NCBI RefSeq assembly: GCF_030160655.1
Contig: NZ_BSOT01000002.1
Coordinates: forward strand, 156,819-220,818
Direction: 5' to 3'
DNA: 64,000 nt
From: Agaribacter marinus
GTDB taxonomy: Bacteria; Pseudomonadota; Gammaproteobacteria; Enterobacterales; Alteromonadaceae
Under the pieces are notes generated by a model that did no database searches, was not told the origin of the DNA, and was given only the letters and a program-made list of their open reading frames with translations. Shown here in pieces: positions 9,143 to 17,513 of this stretch. How positions within the stretch are numbered: position 1 is the first letter of the stretch; each line of letters starts with the position of its first letter. A program made the position numbers and the translations under genes.

Positions 9143-9919
9143 CTATAGGTGTAAAAATTCTGCGTATTCAGGTAAAACTAACGGCGTCGACTGATTAGAT
9201 GCTTGTTGCAATCTTGCTTGCTGCCTGAGTGAGATCAAATCTTGCTGTAACTGCGATCTAAATTTGCGTACTTCGACCCATGCATCATTGAATACATCGT
9301 CTGATTCAAGTGTATCTTCTTTATAAGACTTAAGTAGCGGACCAAGTTTGCTATATGCCTCAAATAATCGTTGTATCTGTATTTGTTCGAAGCGTTGTAT
9401 TTGTTCAAGGTAGGGCGTTTTAATTTGTGCACTTTCCAGTAAATGCTCACCTTCAGCATACTCGCTAAAATAGCGAATATACTCTTCACTGGGCACAGAA
9501 TCAGCGCTTTGCCACTTACTGATGGATTCATAGTTTAGTAAGCGTTCACTTACTGGATCAACAATAAGTACTGTTGGCGTACCAAAATATCCGGGGTAAG
9601 AAAATCGCTGAGTTATATGTCGCTTATCTTCTAAAAAGCCCACATCAACGAATAAGGTTTTATAGTGTTGTTTGAGTAATGCATGCATTTGTGCATTCGA
9701 AAATTTAGCTGACAAGCCTCGACTATCATGGCACCACTGCGCACCCAGTACAATCATCGCCAGTTTATTCTCGGCTTTAGCTAGCGCCAACGTTTCATCA
9801 ATATCTTTAATTGCAGATTCTGATGGAGAGAAAACATATTCATCTAAAACGCGATCAGAATTGTCGCTGGCAAAGCCATTCAAACTAAATAATAAGAATA
9901 AAGATACTAATAGTCTCAC
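9143..9919 (-). CDS. Exported thioredoxin-fold protein with single-cysteine CHDS motif
   Basis: 258 residues. A signal peptide (MRLLVSLFLLFSLNGFASDN) precedes a thioredoxin-like domain, ~35-155, with AMIVLGAQWCHDSRGLSAKF. The usual CxxC is WCHDS, with one cysteine (Cys63), and a cis-Pro-like GTPTVLIVD follows near residue 115. A helical tail extends to the end. One-cysteine members can act as isomerases or peroxidases, or can be non-redox. It is co-directional with the cytochrome c/PQQ dehydrogenase 12 bp downstream, so a role in cytochrome or enzyme maturation is possible but unproven. Confidence 0.65.
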   Translation of the reverse strand: MRLLVSLFLLFSLNGFASDNSDRVLDEYVFSPSESAIKDIDETLALAKAENKLAMIVLGAQWCHDSRGLSAKFSNAQMHALLKQHYKTLFVDVGFLEDKRHITQRFSYPGYFGTPTVLIVDPVSERLLNYESISKWQSADSVPSEEYIRYFSEYAEGEHLLESAQIKTPYLEQIQRFEQIQIQRLFEAYSKLGPLLKSYKEDTLESDDVFNDAWVEVRKFRSQLQQDLISLRQQARLQQASNQSTPLVLPEYAEFLHL

Positions 9920-10039
9920 GGGATATCCTTTGCTTGTGAACTGGAAATACGTAAATTTGCAACGCTAATATCAGCTGTATTTACAGTAACATACTCTTGT
10001 TTAAGTACAAATACAGGATAATTTAACAAACTAGGTAGA

Positions 10040-10447
10040 TTAACTAAACGCTGTCGACAACTTAGACTTAAAATCAATGACCACAGGCGTCTTTTTATTA
10101 GGATCTATTTTAAGCCCTTCGTTTTCAAGTAGCTGAGCATGTTGTAAAAGCCCACCTGGAAACTTAGCAATCAATTCACCTTTGTTTTTGATTACGCGCC
10201 AGTATGGCGCATCTGGGTTGGATTTTGAAAGAATAACCAGAGACTTCATTATCGCTGCAGGGCAAGCCGTTTGCACTTCAAAATCATTTGCCAGCTGAGC
10301 CCTTAATTGCGTAATTGTTGCCAATTCACCACTATGTATATTGGCAATTAAGTCCGCTACAGTATTTGGTGATGGCTTTACCATTTTGCCAGCACACCCC
10401 ATAAACTTTTCCATTGTTTTGGGGATTTCCTCAATGAGATCTTTCAT
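10040..10447 (-). CDS. MGMT/ATL-like DNA-binding protein lacking the acceptor cysteine
   Basis: 135 residues. The segment TACPAAIMKSLVIL ... PYWRVIKNKGELIAKFPGG followed by QLLENEGLKI aligns by eye with the C-terminal DNA-binding domain of O6-alkylguanine methyltransferases. The PCHR active site is replaced by PYWRV, so the alkyl-acceptor cysteine is absent, as in ATL (alkyltransferase-like) proteins. ATLs recognise O6-alkylguanine and hand it to nucleotide excision repair; this function is inferred from the family only. It appears transcribed alone; the next gene upstream is 98 bp away. Confidence 0.6.
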   Translation of the reverse strand: MKDLIEEIPKTMEKFMGCAGKMVKPSPNTVADLIANIHSGELATITQLRAQLANDFEVQTACPAAIMKSLVILSKSNPDAPYWRVIKNKGELIAKFPGGLLQHAQLLENEGLKIDPNKKTPVVIDFKSKLSTAFS

Positions 10448-10545
10448 TTAAATTTATTACTCATTTGCCTAGGTAAACATCTAAACCGATAAGAACTCAG
10501 GTTAGCGAGTATTTTGATATGCTTCAACTATCTGTTGACGTTTAC

Positions 10546-11019
10546 CTATAAGGCCAATTTCATTTCGATAAGAGACGACGTAAACCCGACCTTTTCGTAA
10601 GCTTTAATGGCGGACGTATTTTCGACGTAAACATCGAGGTAACAGTCTTCGACATCTTGTTGCTTACTCCACATCAAGAGCTTTTCGATGATTTTGGAGT
10701 TAACACCTTGTCCACGAAAATCAGGTAATACGTACATAAACCCTAGGTAAGCATGTTTTTTGTGAGTAAAACAAGGTGTAGATTCTCTAATCTGCGCATA
10801 TCCTGTGGCTATAATTCGCCCATTTACTTCTACAACGAGTAAATGAGCAGCATCAGAAGAAAGGAGGTCTTCTATGTCGTAGTAGTACGTTGGCTCTTTT
10901 TTTATTTGTTTATTAAATGGTCTTTCAGCGTCAATGACGCCTTGCTCCAATTCACGCAAACTCGGAAGGTCTTCTATGCTAGCTTCCCTGAATAATAAAT
11001 CGGATAATTTCTTATTCAT
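10546..11019 (-). CDS. GNAT family N-acetyltransferase
   Basis: 157 residues covering one GNAT domain. The acetyl-CoA binding loop is seen as VLPDFRGQGVNSKIIEKLL (~100-118), followed by DVYVENTSAIKAYEKVGFTSS, the typical motif B. The substrate is unknown. Its start overlaps the end of the upstream XRE/membrane gene by 8 bp, so the two are translationally coupled and the regulator may control this enzyme. Confidence 0.85.
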   Translation of the reverse strand: MNKKLSDLLFREASIEDLPSLRELEQGVIDAERPFNKQIKKEPTYYYDIEDLLSSDAAHLLVVEVNGRIIATGYAQIRESTPCFTHKKHAYLGFMYVLPDFRGQGVNSKIIEKLLMWSKQQDVEDCYLDVYVENTSAIKAYEKVGFTSSLIEMKLAL

Positions 11020-11419
11020 AAGACATTCCTAGCCGATGCTTCACCATTTTGTAAGCAGAAATAACTAGACAGCCCCCCGCCATCAAATATAGTAAGGCGC
11101 CAAATGAGTTTGCTCCCGCTGTTACTGCGTTTGCAGCTACTACAACAAAAATAAGTGCAACTGACAACAAGTAGAATATATGGTTTGCTTGGTACTTTAA
11201 CATATTGATAGCACTCACTTTATCAGTATCAGATGTATCAATATTATTTGATAAGTCGGCGACATCAATATCTAAGGCAGCTGCCAAACACTTTAATGAC
11301 TCGACACTGGCAGAATTGCCATTTTCGATACGTTGAATGGTTCTAACATTTAGGCCGGATAGCTTCGCGAGTACTTCTTGAGAAAGGTGACGTTGCAATC
11401 GGATCAGTTTGAGATTCAT
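11012..11419 (-). CDS. XRE-family HTH regulator with two membrane helices
   Basis: 135 residues. Residues 1-60 form a Cro/CI helix-turn-helix (MNLKLIRLQRHLSQEVLAKL, GLNVRTIQRIENGNSASVESL). A linker leads to two hydrophobic helices at ~80-98 and ~104-122. Membrane-bound HTH proteins of this type are common small regulators, sometimes paired with a second membrane sensor; none is seen here. It is the first gene of a two-gene operon with the overlapping GNAT gene. Confidence 0.8.
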   Translation of the reverse strand: MNLKLIRLQRHLSQEVLAKLSGLNVRTIQRIENGNSASVESLKCLAAALDIDVADLSNNIDTSDTDKVSAINMLKYQANHIFYLLSVALIFVVVAANAVTAGANSFGALLYLMAGGCLVISAYKMVKHRLGMSYE

Positions 11420-11630
11420 GAGTATTCTTGCCTATTTTCAAATTTTGGTGGCCAGCAAAAAATAACTTGGCTTACTAGGTACCTATAATATTACTATGGA
11501 CTTAATGGCAATACGCACAACATTTGGGTGACTTTACCCCGACAGTGCACGTAATATCTGCCTCAAAACCAATTCAGCATTAATGTTCGAACTCACACTA
11601 ACTAACGTGAACGCTGGATAACTAGAATAT

Positions 11631-12041
11631 TCACAATTGTAAGTGTAGCCAAACCGATGCCCACCTTTCAATTTTTTCGTCAGCCGCAAGTAATTTTGGC
11701 GATACTGTTGTGGAAGGTAACATCAAAGAAGAAGCAAGTAAGCTTGCATTTAAAGCACCTAAACACTCGTCTTCAATATAAATTGAAACAGCTACTATGA
11801 CCTTACAACTTCGGCAAGAAAGAAAATCTGCTTGTTCGCTTCCTTGGTGATGCACCATAAGTGACTCCCTGTGCCGTAGCGATAAGTAGCCCTTAGGATC
11901 TGACAAATATGAAATACCGCGACTTGTACAAAAATTGCAATCACATTGCCTAGGGCTATATCCGCTTAATGCTTTAGGTAGCTTCAGCGTAAACTCAACA
12001 CTGCCGCAAGCACACGATCCGTTATATTCAAACATCGCCAA
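11631..12041 (-). CDS. GFA/CENP-V family zinc protein
   Basis: 136 residues with the zinc-ligand spacing of the GFA (glutathione-dependent formaldehyde-activating) fold: Cys10 and Cys12 in GSCACGSVEF, Cys33/35/38 in RQCDCNFC, and Cys76/79 in LSCRSC. Family members bind one or two zinc ions; most are not proven formaldehyde-activating enzymes. It lies 23 bp downstream of the DUF1330 gene and is the last gene of a minus-strand run (AraC, VOC, DUF1330, GFA). Confidence 0.8.
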   Translation of the reverse strand: MAMFEYNGSCACGSVEFTLKLPKALSGYSPRQCDCNFCTSRGISYLSDPKGYLSLRHRESLMVHHQGSEQADFLSCRSCKVIVAVSIYIEDECLGALNASLLASSLMLPSTTVSPKLLAADEKIERWASVWLHLQL

Positions 12042-12064
12042 AACTATACGTTTGCCTAAATATT

Positions 12065-12379
12065 CTAATCATTCACCTTACTCTTTTCATGCATCGAAAT
12101 CGTAGTTACCGATTTCACTGAACGATTAAAATATTGCTCTTTTACCGCAAGATATGCGGGGTCTGAAAAAAACGCATCCATTATTTTCTTACTTGGAAAA
12201 TCAATCGTAAACACCCTATTTATCACATGCTCTGTTTTCGACTTCAATACACGGTCAATGACAAAGTCGAATCCAAAGCTTCCACCAAATGAATGGAGTA
12301 TCGGCGCCATATTTTCGCGGTAAAGTTGGTACTCGCTATCATTGATAACCTCTAAACCCATTATTCTCTCAAACGACAT
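12065..12379 (-). CDS. DUF1330-type dimeric alpha/beta-barrel protein
   Basis: 104 residues. The pattern ENMAPILHSFGGSFGFDFVID ... FTIDFPSKKIMDAFFSDPAYLAVKEQYFNRS matches small ferredoxin-like DUF1330/EthD relatives, whose function is largely unknown. CAGGAG lies 6 bases before the ATG. It sits 23 bp downstream of the VOC gene and is probably in the same operon. Confidence 0.7.
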   Translation of the reverse strand: MSFERIMGLEVINDSEYQLYRENMAPILHSFGGSFGFDFVIDRVLKSKTEHVINRVFTIDFPSKKIMDAFFSDPAYLAVKEQYFNRSVKSVTTISMHEKSKVND

Positions 12380-12402
12380 GTATACTCCTGTGGTTATTTA
12401 CT

Positions 12403-12801
12403 TTAATTCGTATTTGCCTCAATGTGTTGCACAACATCTACGCGGAAGCCAGCCGGATCTTGTAACATAAAGTGTATTTGCCCCCAAACTTCCTGCTTTA
12501 GTGTCATTACAACGTCTAAACTCATTCTCTGCGCTTCAGCATACGCTTGCTCAGCATCTCTTACTTCCAATGAAATAACGTATCCATCCTTAGACATCAT
12601 CGCATGAAGAAACTCTGGCTGAGTCGCATGATTAGGCATTAAAAATCCCAACTGAGCGCCTGTGCTTGGGGATACAAGGTGCAAATAAAAATTGGGGTCA
12701 AAAAAGACAGCATTAAAACCAAAAACAGACTCATAAAATTGTTTTACGCTTTCTAAATCAGTCGTCACCATCACCGGAAACATCGCTTCGATTTCTATCA
12801 T
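12403..12801 (-). CDS. VOC family (glyoxalase/bleomycin-resistance fold) protein
   Basis: The start is set at the ATG at 12801 (MIEIEAMFPVMVTTDLES) because GGAG stands 8 bases upstream, inside the longer frame. The 132 residues span one full VOC unit: a beta-alpha-beta repeat with VKQFYESVFGFNAVFFDPNFY, then a second with VWGQIHFMLQDPAGFRVDVVQH. Proteins of this kind often act on or bind small toxic molecules. It lies 46 bp downstream of the AraC-type regulator, which may control it. Confidence 0.8.
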   Translation of the reverse strand: MIEIEAMFPVMVTTDLESVKQFYESVFGFNAVFFDPNFYLHLVSPSTGAQLGFLMPNHATQPEFLHAMMSKDGYVISLEVRDAEQAYAEAQRMSLDVVMTLKQEVWGQIHFMLQDPAGFRVDVVQHIEANTN

Positions 12802-12847
12802 TGAACTTTCTCCTACAATCATTTAATTAAGTAGATAATAGTATTGT

Positions 12848-13663
12848 TCAACCGTTAGCACGTTGATTGGATAAAACGGACAAATTTTTGAACTCAGTGG
12901 GAGTGAACCCAGACAAGCGCTTAAACTCTCTAATATAATGGGATTGGTCGTAATAATGAGCAGCCCAAGCGACATTTTTTTTATCTACATCCATAGTATT
13001 AAGTGTCCCTTGAAAACGTAAGACTCTTGCAAAATCTTTCGGCGTTGCGCCTAAATATAATTGCGTCAAACGCCGAAGTTGTCGCGAAGACACGCCGAAT
13101 TCAGAACACTGTTGATCCGACAGATTAATACAGGAAGTTGTATTGCGATGGCAATACCGGATGTAGTGAGCAACACGCATATCGACAGTAGTACGCTTAA
13201 CCACAGAAAGCAGCAGCGTAGACAAACATTTACAGCGCTCATCAAAACTCTGAGCTCTTTCAAGACGCTCAAAAGCGGTGTGCAACAAGGTATTTGACAA
13301 TAAGTCCATCGCGTGAGCTACGCCATTGTTCAAACACCATTCACCTAATGGTACAGAAATTAAGCTCTGATGTCCTAGCACGCGAAAGCGAATACCAAAA
13401 TACGATACCTGCCCGGCTAGCGTAAATTCGATTGGCGATAAAAACGGAGGAACAATAATATTGTCTTCAACGTTGTTTAGGTTAATTATCCAGTCCACAC
13501 AGTTATCTGGCACACCGCGATAAGAAAACTGACCTGAGGGCACATTGAGTTGCCAAAAACTCTGCACCCAGTAATTTAGTGGCGATGGCGGTAAAAAATG
13601 CCTATATGCACCCGCTTGGGTGACACGACCTTGTTGTGGATCGTAATCTATATCCATTAGCAT
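12848..13663 (-). CDS. AraC family transcriptional regulator
   Basis: The start is placed at the ATG at 13663 (MLMDIDYDPQQG), with AAGAGG 11 bases upstream; the hydrophobic-looking longer frame has no ribosome site. An N-terminal domain (~20-150) with HFLPPSPLNYWVQSFWQLNVP and GVPDNCVDWIINL resembles the DUF6597/AraC sensor type. The C-terminal AraC double HTH (~170-260) has FGVSSRQLRRLTQLYLGATPKDFARVLRFQ and YDQSHYIREFKRLSGFTPTEF. It is likely the regulator of the VOC-DUF1330-GFA genes below it, which is an inference from order. It is divergent from the DUF2750 gene. Confidence 0.85.
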   Translation of the reverse strand: MLMDIDYDPQQGRVTQAGAYRHFLPPSPLNYWVQSFWQLNVPSGQFSYRGVPDNCVDWIINLNNVEDNIIVPPFLSPIEFTLAGQVSYFGIRFRVLGHQSLISVPLGEWCLNNGVAHAMDLLSNTLLHTAFERLERAQSFDERCKCLSTLLLSVVKRTTVDMRVAHYIRYCHRNTTSCINLSDQQCSEFGVSSRQLRRLTQLYLGATPKDFARVLRFQGTLNTMDVDKKNVAWAAHYYDQSHYIREFKRLSGFTPTEFKNLSVLSNQRANG

Positions 13664-13797
13664 GAATGTATTAGCCTCTTTGAACACATATGTAGCTGAA
13701 TATTCCTGATAACTTAATGTCTGAATTATTACCAAAACTAGGCATATTACCTTACTATTAAACAACAAGCCGATTCTGATTAACAGGCATTTTAGAC

Positions 13798-14169
13798 ATG
13801 ACTACTGACTCCTCACAAATCAAAAACCAACCACAAGAAAAACGCTATCACTATTTACTCAAGCATGTAGTGGCCAACCAAGATATTTGGATACTCACCG
13901 ATGAACATGGATGCGTGATGCTAAATACTGAAGATGAGGACTGTGTACCTGTTTGGCCAAGTAAAGAATTTGCCGATGACTGGGCGACGGGAGACTGGGC
14001 GCATTGTAAACCACAAGCGATTCCCCTGAGCATTTGGCATGAGCGATGGACCGATGGCTTAGCGGATGACGACGTTTCTATTGCGGTGTTTCCCAACCCC
14101 GACGAAGATGGCTTAGTTATCTCTCCCGACGAATTTGATTACGAGTTAACGCACGTTCGTCAAAAATAA
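13798..14169 (+). CDS. DUF2750 domain protein
   Basis: 123 residues, acidic and cytosolic. The series YLLKHVVANQDIWILTDEHGCVML ... VWPSKEFADDWATGDWAHCKPQAIPL ... WTDGLADDDVSIAVFPNPDEDGLVISPDEF matches DUF2750 proteins of gammaproteobacteria, whose function is unknown. It is encoded alone, divergent from one AraC gene and convergent (5-bp gap) with another. Confidence 0.8.
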   Translation: MTTDSSQIKNQPQEKRYHYLLKHVVANQDIWILTDEHGCVMLNTEDEDCVPVWPSKEFADDWATGDWAHCKPQAIPLSIWHERWTDGLADDDVSIAVFPNPDEDGLVISPDEFDYELTHVRQK

Positions 14170-14174
14170 TTTAC

Positions 14175-15431
14175 TTACGCGGCATGCAGTTTTCTGTACT
14201 CAGTCGGTGTTTTTCCCGTTTCTCGCTTAAATACTTTGTAAAACGATGAACGTGCGTTAAACCCGACTTCATATGCAATGTTCAACACACTGTCTTCATT
14301 TGCAATTATTTTTGGTTTGGCGGTTTCGATACGCCATTTATTGATGAAATCAAAAAAGTTTGTATCCATTGTTTCATTTAGCGTTTGAGAAATATAATTA
14401 GGTGATATCGCCACATGCCTGGCCAACTTATGCAATGAAATACTTGGATCTAAATGCAGTTCGTCTTCTATCATCGCTAGATTTATCTTTTCTGCAATGC
14501 GCTTTGATTGTGCTTCTCCCAGTGCAGATCTCGCATACTTTTTATTTTGAGTATTCTGTTTTTGGTTTATATATTCTGTCGCCTGATGGTTAGATTCCTT
14601 TATAGTTGAGGTGTCCGTATCGTTGGTGCTCAGGCTGTCAATTGGTCTTATCTCTTCAGTGGCTTTTATTTCTAGTTGAGAAAGATAACGACCATCAAAC
14701 CCTGGTTTTTGTCTAAGTCCCCATAGAGCAAATGTCCATACTAACGTAAGAGATAACAATGCCCCAAGTATTGAACCAAATAGATAGACGTTACCCAGCA
14801 TATCAGCCAAGATCATGACCACCATACTTAACCAAGCTAAACCAACAACACCCAAAACCCAGTATACCCATGCGAGTTCGCGGTTTTCATTATTTGCAAA
14901 AAGTTGTTTTAATTGGCGCTGATATGCGAGTAAACGGCGCACTATTTTGACAGCATAAACACTCGACTGAACTAACCAAAATAGTATGGATATGAAAACA
15001 CTCATTACAACCACTAAAGGATAGCCACTGTTAATCTCTTGTCCTTCGACAAATATAGCGTGCTCTTCCGCGGTTGAAAGATTTAACATCAATAAGCTTA
15101 CGCCAAGCGCAAATACTAATGGGATGAAATGCAAACCATCTTGTTTTCGAAGTTGCCAAGGTGTTTGTGAGGTTAGGCCGCTAATGTATAACCATAAAAT
15201 AGGCGAAATACTCAACCATGCAAACAAACTTAACGCAAAATAAGGGACTAAAAACGTTGGTGAAATTTTAGCAATCACTGGCGTGATGGCAATAATTCCG
15301 CTAACGAAGAAAAATAACGACAATGGGATATTCGAAGGATGCTTCATCGTTCGGCCAATCAGTAAAGTAATACACAATGCCGCTTGACCAACAGACATCA
15401 TACTAACAGCCACTAAAACATGTTCGTTCAA
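14175..15431 (-). CDS. Membrane-anchored AraC family regulator (7-helix sensor)
   Basis: The start is probably the TTG at 15431: GGAG lies 7 bases upstream, whereas the ATG at 15533 has no such site and would almost abut the divergent gene. About seven hydrophobic helices fill residues ~1-235, a linker follows, and a C-terminal AraC HTH (~330-418) has LHKLARHVAISPNYISQTLNETM and VGFNARSSFYKVFKRETGKTPTEYR. Such proteins sense a membrane or periplasmic signal and bind DNA from the membrane. It is divergent from the DUF2306-like membrane gene 103 bp away, a likely target. Confidence 0.8.
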   Translation of the reverse strand: MNEHVLVAVSMMSVGQAALCITLLIGRTMKHPSNIPLSLFFFVSGIIAITPVIAKISPTFLVPYFALSLFAWLSISPILWLYISGLTSQTPWQLRKQDGLHFIPLVFALGVSLLMLNLSTAEEHAIFVEGQEINSGYPLVVVMSVFISILFWLVQSSVYAVKIVRRLLAYQRQLKQLFANNENRELAWVYWVLGVVGLAWLSMVVMILADMLGNVYLFGSILGALLSLTLVWTFALWGLRQKPGFDGRYLSQLEIKATEEIRPIDSLSTNDTDTSTIKESNHQATEYINQKQNTQNKKYARSALGEAQSKRIAEKINLAMIEDELHLDPSISLHKLARHVAISPNYISQTLNETMDTNFFDFINKWRIETAKPKIIANEDSVLNIAYEVGFNARSSFYKVFKRETGKTPTEYRKLHAA

Positions 15432-15534
15432 ATAAATATCTCCAAAAAAATGTCCGTTCTTACCCTCACGGACGACAACAGTCGCTCTACATTGCATTAT
15501 TTGACTGTCCAAGTCGCAAAAAAAAGGATGCAAT

Positions 15535-16224
15535 ATGGAATTTTCAATAAGCTTAGTTTTTCACATTATTACCGGCAGTATCGCAGTTATAGCAGGCGTC
15601 ATTGCACTCTTTGTAAAAAAAGGGAAAAAAACCCACCGACAATCTGGCCGTTGGTTCTTTTATAGCATGATCCTCATGGCAATTACGGGTGCCATTCTAT
15701 CGATTATCTTATCAATGCCGATCACATTCATTGGCAGTGTCCTCACTATTTATTTAATTGTGTCTTCTTGGACGTTGGTAAAAAACCCGCCAAACACAAT
15801 TAGACAGTATGACTATATCTATCCAGTTGTTGGTCTAACTATTGCCGCAATCAGCGGGTACTTCGCTTACCAAGCCAATTTGTCACCCGACGGTTTATAC
15901 TATAATTACCCGGCTGGCCCCTATCTTTTTATGGCTGTCCCCGCTAGCATTGCCACGTTATTTGACATCCGTATGCTAATCACAAAAGGGCTTAAAGGAC
16001 CAAGCCGCCTAGCCCGTCATTTATGGCGCATGTGCTTCTCGTTATTTATCGCTATTGGCTCATTTATGGAGCAAGGTTTAAAATCGATAGACCTTTCACA
16101 ATATGTTGACCAATGGCTCATTGACTTACCTTCCAACATCATCATCTTAGCCACCGTGTTTTACTTAGTAAAAGTGCACCTTGGCAAATGGTTAGCCCGC
16201 AAACGTTTACCAGAAGCAACGTAA
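15535..16224 (+). CDS. DUF2306-like integral membrane protein
   Basis: 229 residues with about seven membrane helices. The first helix and loop (FHIITGSIAVIAGVIALFVKKGKKTHRQSGRWFFYSM) have the H...G...G and HR..GR pattern of DUF2306-type four-to-seven-helix proteins, of unknown function. It is divergent from the membrane AraC regulator and followed ~105 bp later by a strong terminator, so it is transcribed alone. Confidence 0.7.
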   Translation: MEFSISLVFHIITGSIAVIAGVIALFVKKGKKTHRQSGRWFFYSMILMAITGAILSIILSMPITFIGSVLTIYLIVSSWTLVKNPPNTIRQYDYIYPVVGLTIAAISGYFAYQANLSPDGLYYNYPAGPYLFMAVPASIATLFDIRMLITKGLKGPSRLARHLWRMCFSLFIAIGSFMEQGLKSIDLSQYVDQWLIDLPSNIIILATVFYLVKVHLGKWLARKRLPEAT

Positions 16225-16329
16225 ACCATGTTAAACACTTTGCATTTTATTGTTAAATTTTAAGATATCCTAAACCATAAATCATGTGTTGTTAACAATA
16301 AACAAATACTTAAAATTCTCTATCTAATT

Positions 16330-16373
16330 AGGGCGTGTTGCTTTTCGCGGGGCAACACGCCCTAACATTTTTT
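16330..16373 (+). terminator. Intrinsic terminator in the 413-bp gap before the repeat lipoprotein
   Basis: AGGGCGTGTTGC (16330-16341) pairs perfectly with GCAACACGCCCT (16352-16363) around a 10-base loop; eight T follow shortly after. It serves the DUF2306-like gene. The rest of the gap (16225-16329 and 16374-16637) is AT-rich with no gene that I can support; the last part must hold the promoter of the next gene. Confidence 0.92.
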
Positions 16374-16637
16374 TTCGAGCGACTTAAACCATTCAATCAC
16401 CTGCGTCGACTAAGATTTATACGAGCACAATGCATAAATCTCAAAATGTAATCAATTTGCTCAATTTTTCGTTATTTTGACAAAAACAACATTGCTAAAA
16501 CAACCGTAAGAAACACTAACCACTTGTTTTTAAGGTAAATTTATTGTTGGTATACCAAATGCTATATACGACCAATATTAGCTTAAAACTAGTTGAACAA
16601 AACCAACACCGCGTTAGAAATTAAAAAGGATGATCAA

Positions 16638-17405
16638 ATGATTCGCCAAACAAAAACACCAGTATTTACTTTTATTTCAGCTGTTGTCGCCAGCTTTTTG
16701 CTTGCTGGATGTGTTATTCACGTAGGTGCATCTGACTACGAAGACAATCATGAAAAGAAGCATTATTACAAATCAAGCAATAGTTATACGAGCGCAAACA
16801 AGAGTGTGAACGTACAGGACGGTGTTACTACAGATGAAATATCGAGCACAAATGGTAGTGTGCGCGTAGGCAATCGAGTAACGGCCAAAGAAATCACTTC
16901 AAATAACGGTTCCCTAGATATTGGCGACGATGTTACTGCGGACGAAATATCCAGTGTGAACGGTACAATCAGAATAGGTGAAGGCGCTTCAATTGCCAGG
17001 AATATAGAAGGCGTGAACGGAAAAGTCGTTATTGATGACAACGCCAGCGTTGGTCAAAACATTGAAACAATTAACGGCAAAATAAAAGTTGGCAACAATA
17101 GTAAAGTAAAAGGAAAAATAGAAACGGTAAATGGCTCAATTGAGCTTAGCGGCACAACCGTTGATAAGAACATTGAAACGGTAAATGGCAATATTTATGT
17201 GCAAAACGGCAGTCATGTTAAAGGTGACATCATTTTAAGTGGCAAACGAAAACGCAATAGCAGTTGGTACAACAAACCATCTAAGGTTGTCATCGACAGT
17301 TCATCAAGCGTTGACGGCAAGATCATTGTGTATCGTGAAGTTGAGTTCGAATTTGATGATGAATCGCTCATGAGTAAAGTGGAAAGGCGCTACGAAGCAC
17401 TTTAG
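16638..17405 (+). CDS. Lipoprotein built of ~19-residue repeats (solenoid, polymer-forming-like)
   Basis: The ATG at 16638 (MIRQTKTP) follows AAAAGGA by 7 bases; the TTG at 16593 does not. The lipobox is LLAGC (Cys ~25). From about residue 60 to 200, seven repeats of ~19 residues share the core I-x-x-x-N-G-x-I-x-V/I-G-x-x-x-x-V, for example IETVNGSIEL and IETVNGNIYV, which suggests a right-handed beta solenoid of the DUF4097/bactofilin kind. A charged tail follows. The role is unknown; a periplasmic or surface scaffold is the simplest inference. It is transcribed alone. Confidence 0.75.
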   Translation: MIRQTKTPVFTFISAVVASFLLAGCVIHVGASDYEDNHEKKHYYKSSNSYTSANKSVNVQDGVTTDEISSTNGSVRVGNRVTAKEITSNNGSLDIGDDVTADEISSVNGTIRIGEGASIARNIEGVNGKVVIDDNASVGQNIETINGKIKVGNNSKVKGKIETVNGSIELSGTTVDKNIETVNGNIYVQNGSHVKGDIILSGKRKRNSSWYNKPSKVVIDSSSSVDGKIIVYREVEFEFDDESLMSKVERRYEAL

Positions 17406-17513
17406 AGATTTACTTTTCCTACCCGGCAGCGCTTAGTCTTTATGGCATAAAAGCCAACAGTCAGATTAAGTACCTGCCGTTTTTATTGGCACTCAAAAGA
17501 TTGATTCATTCGG

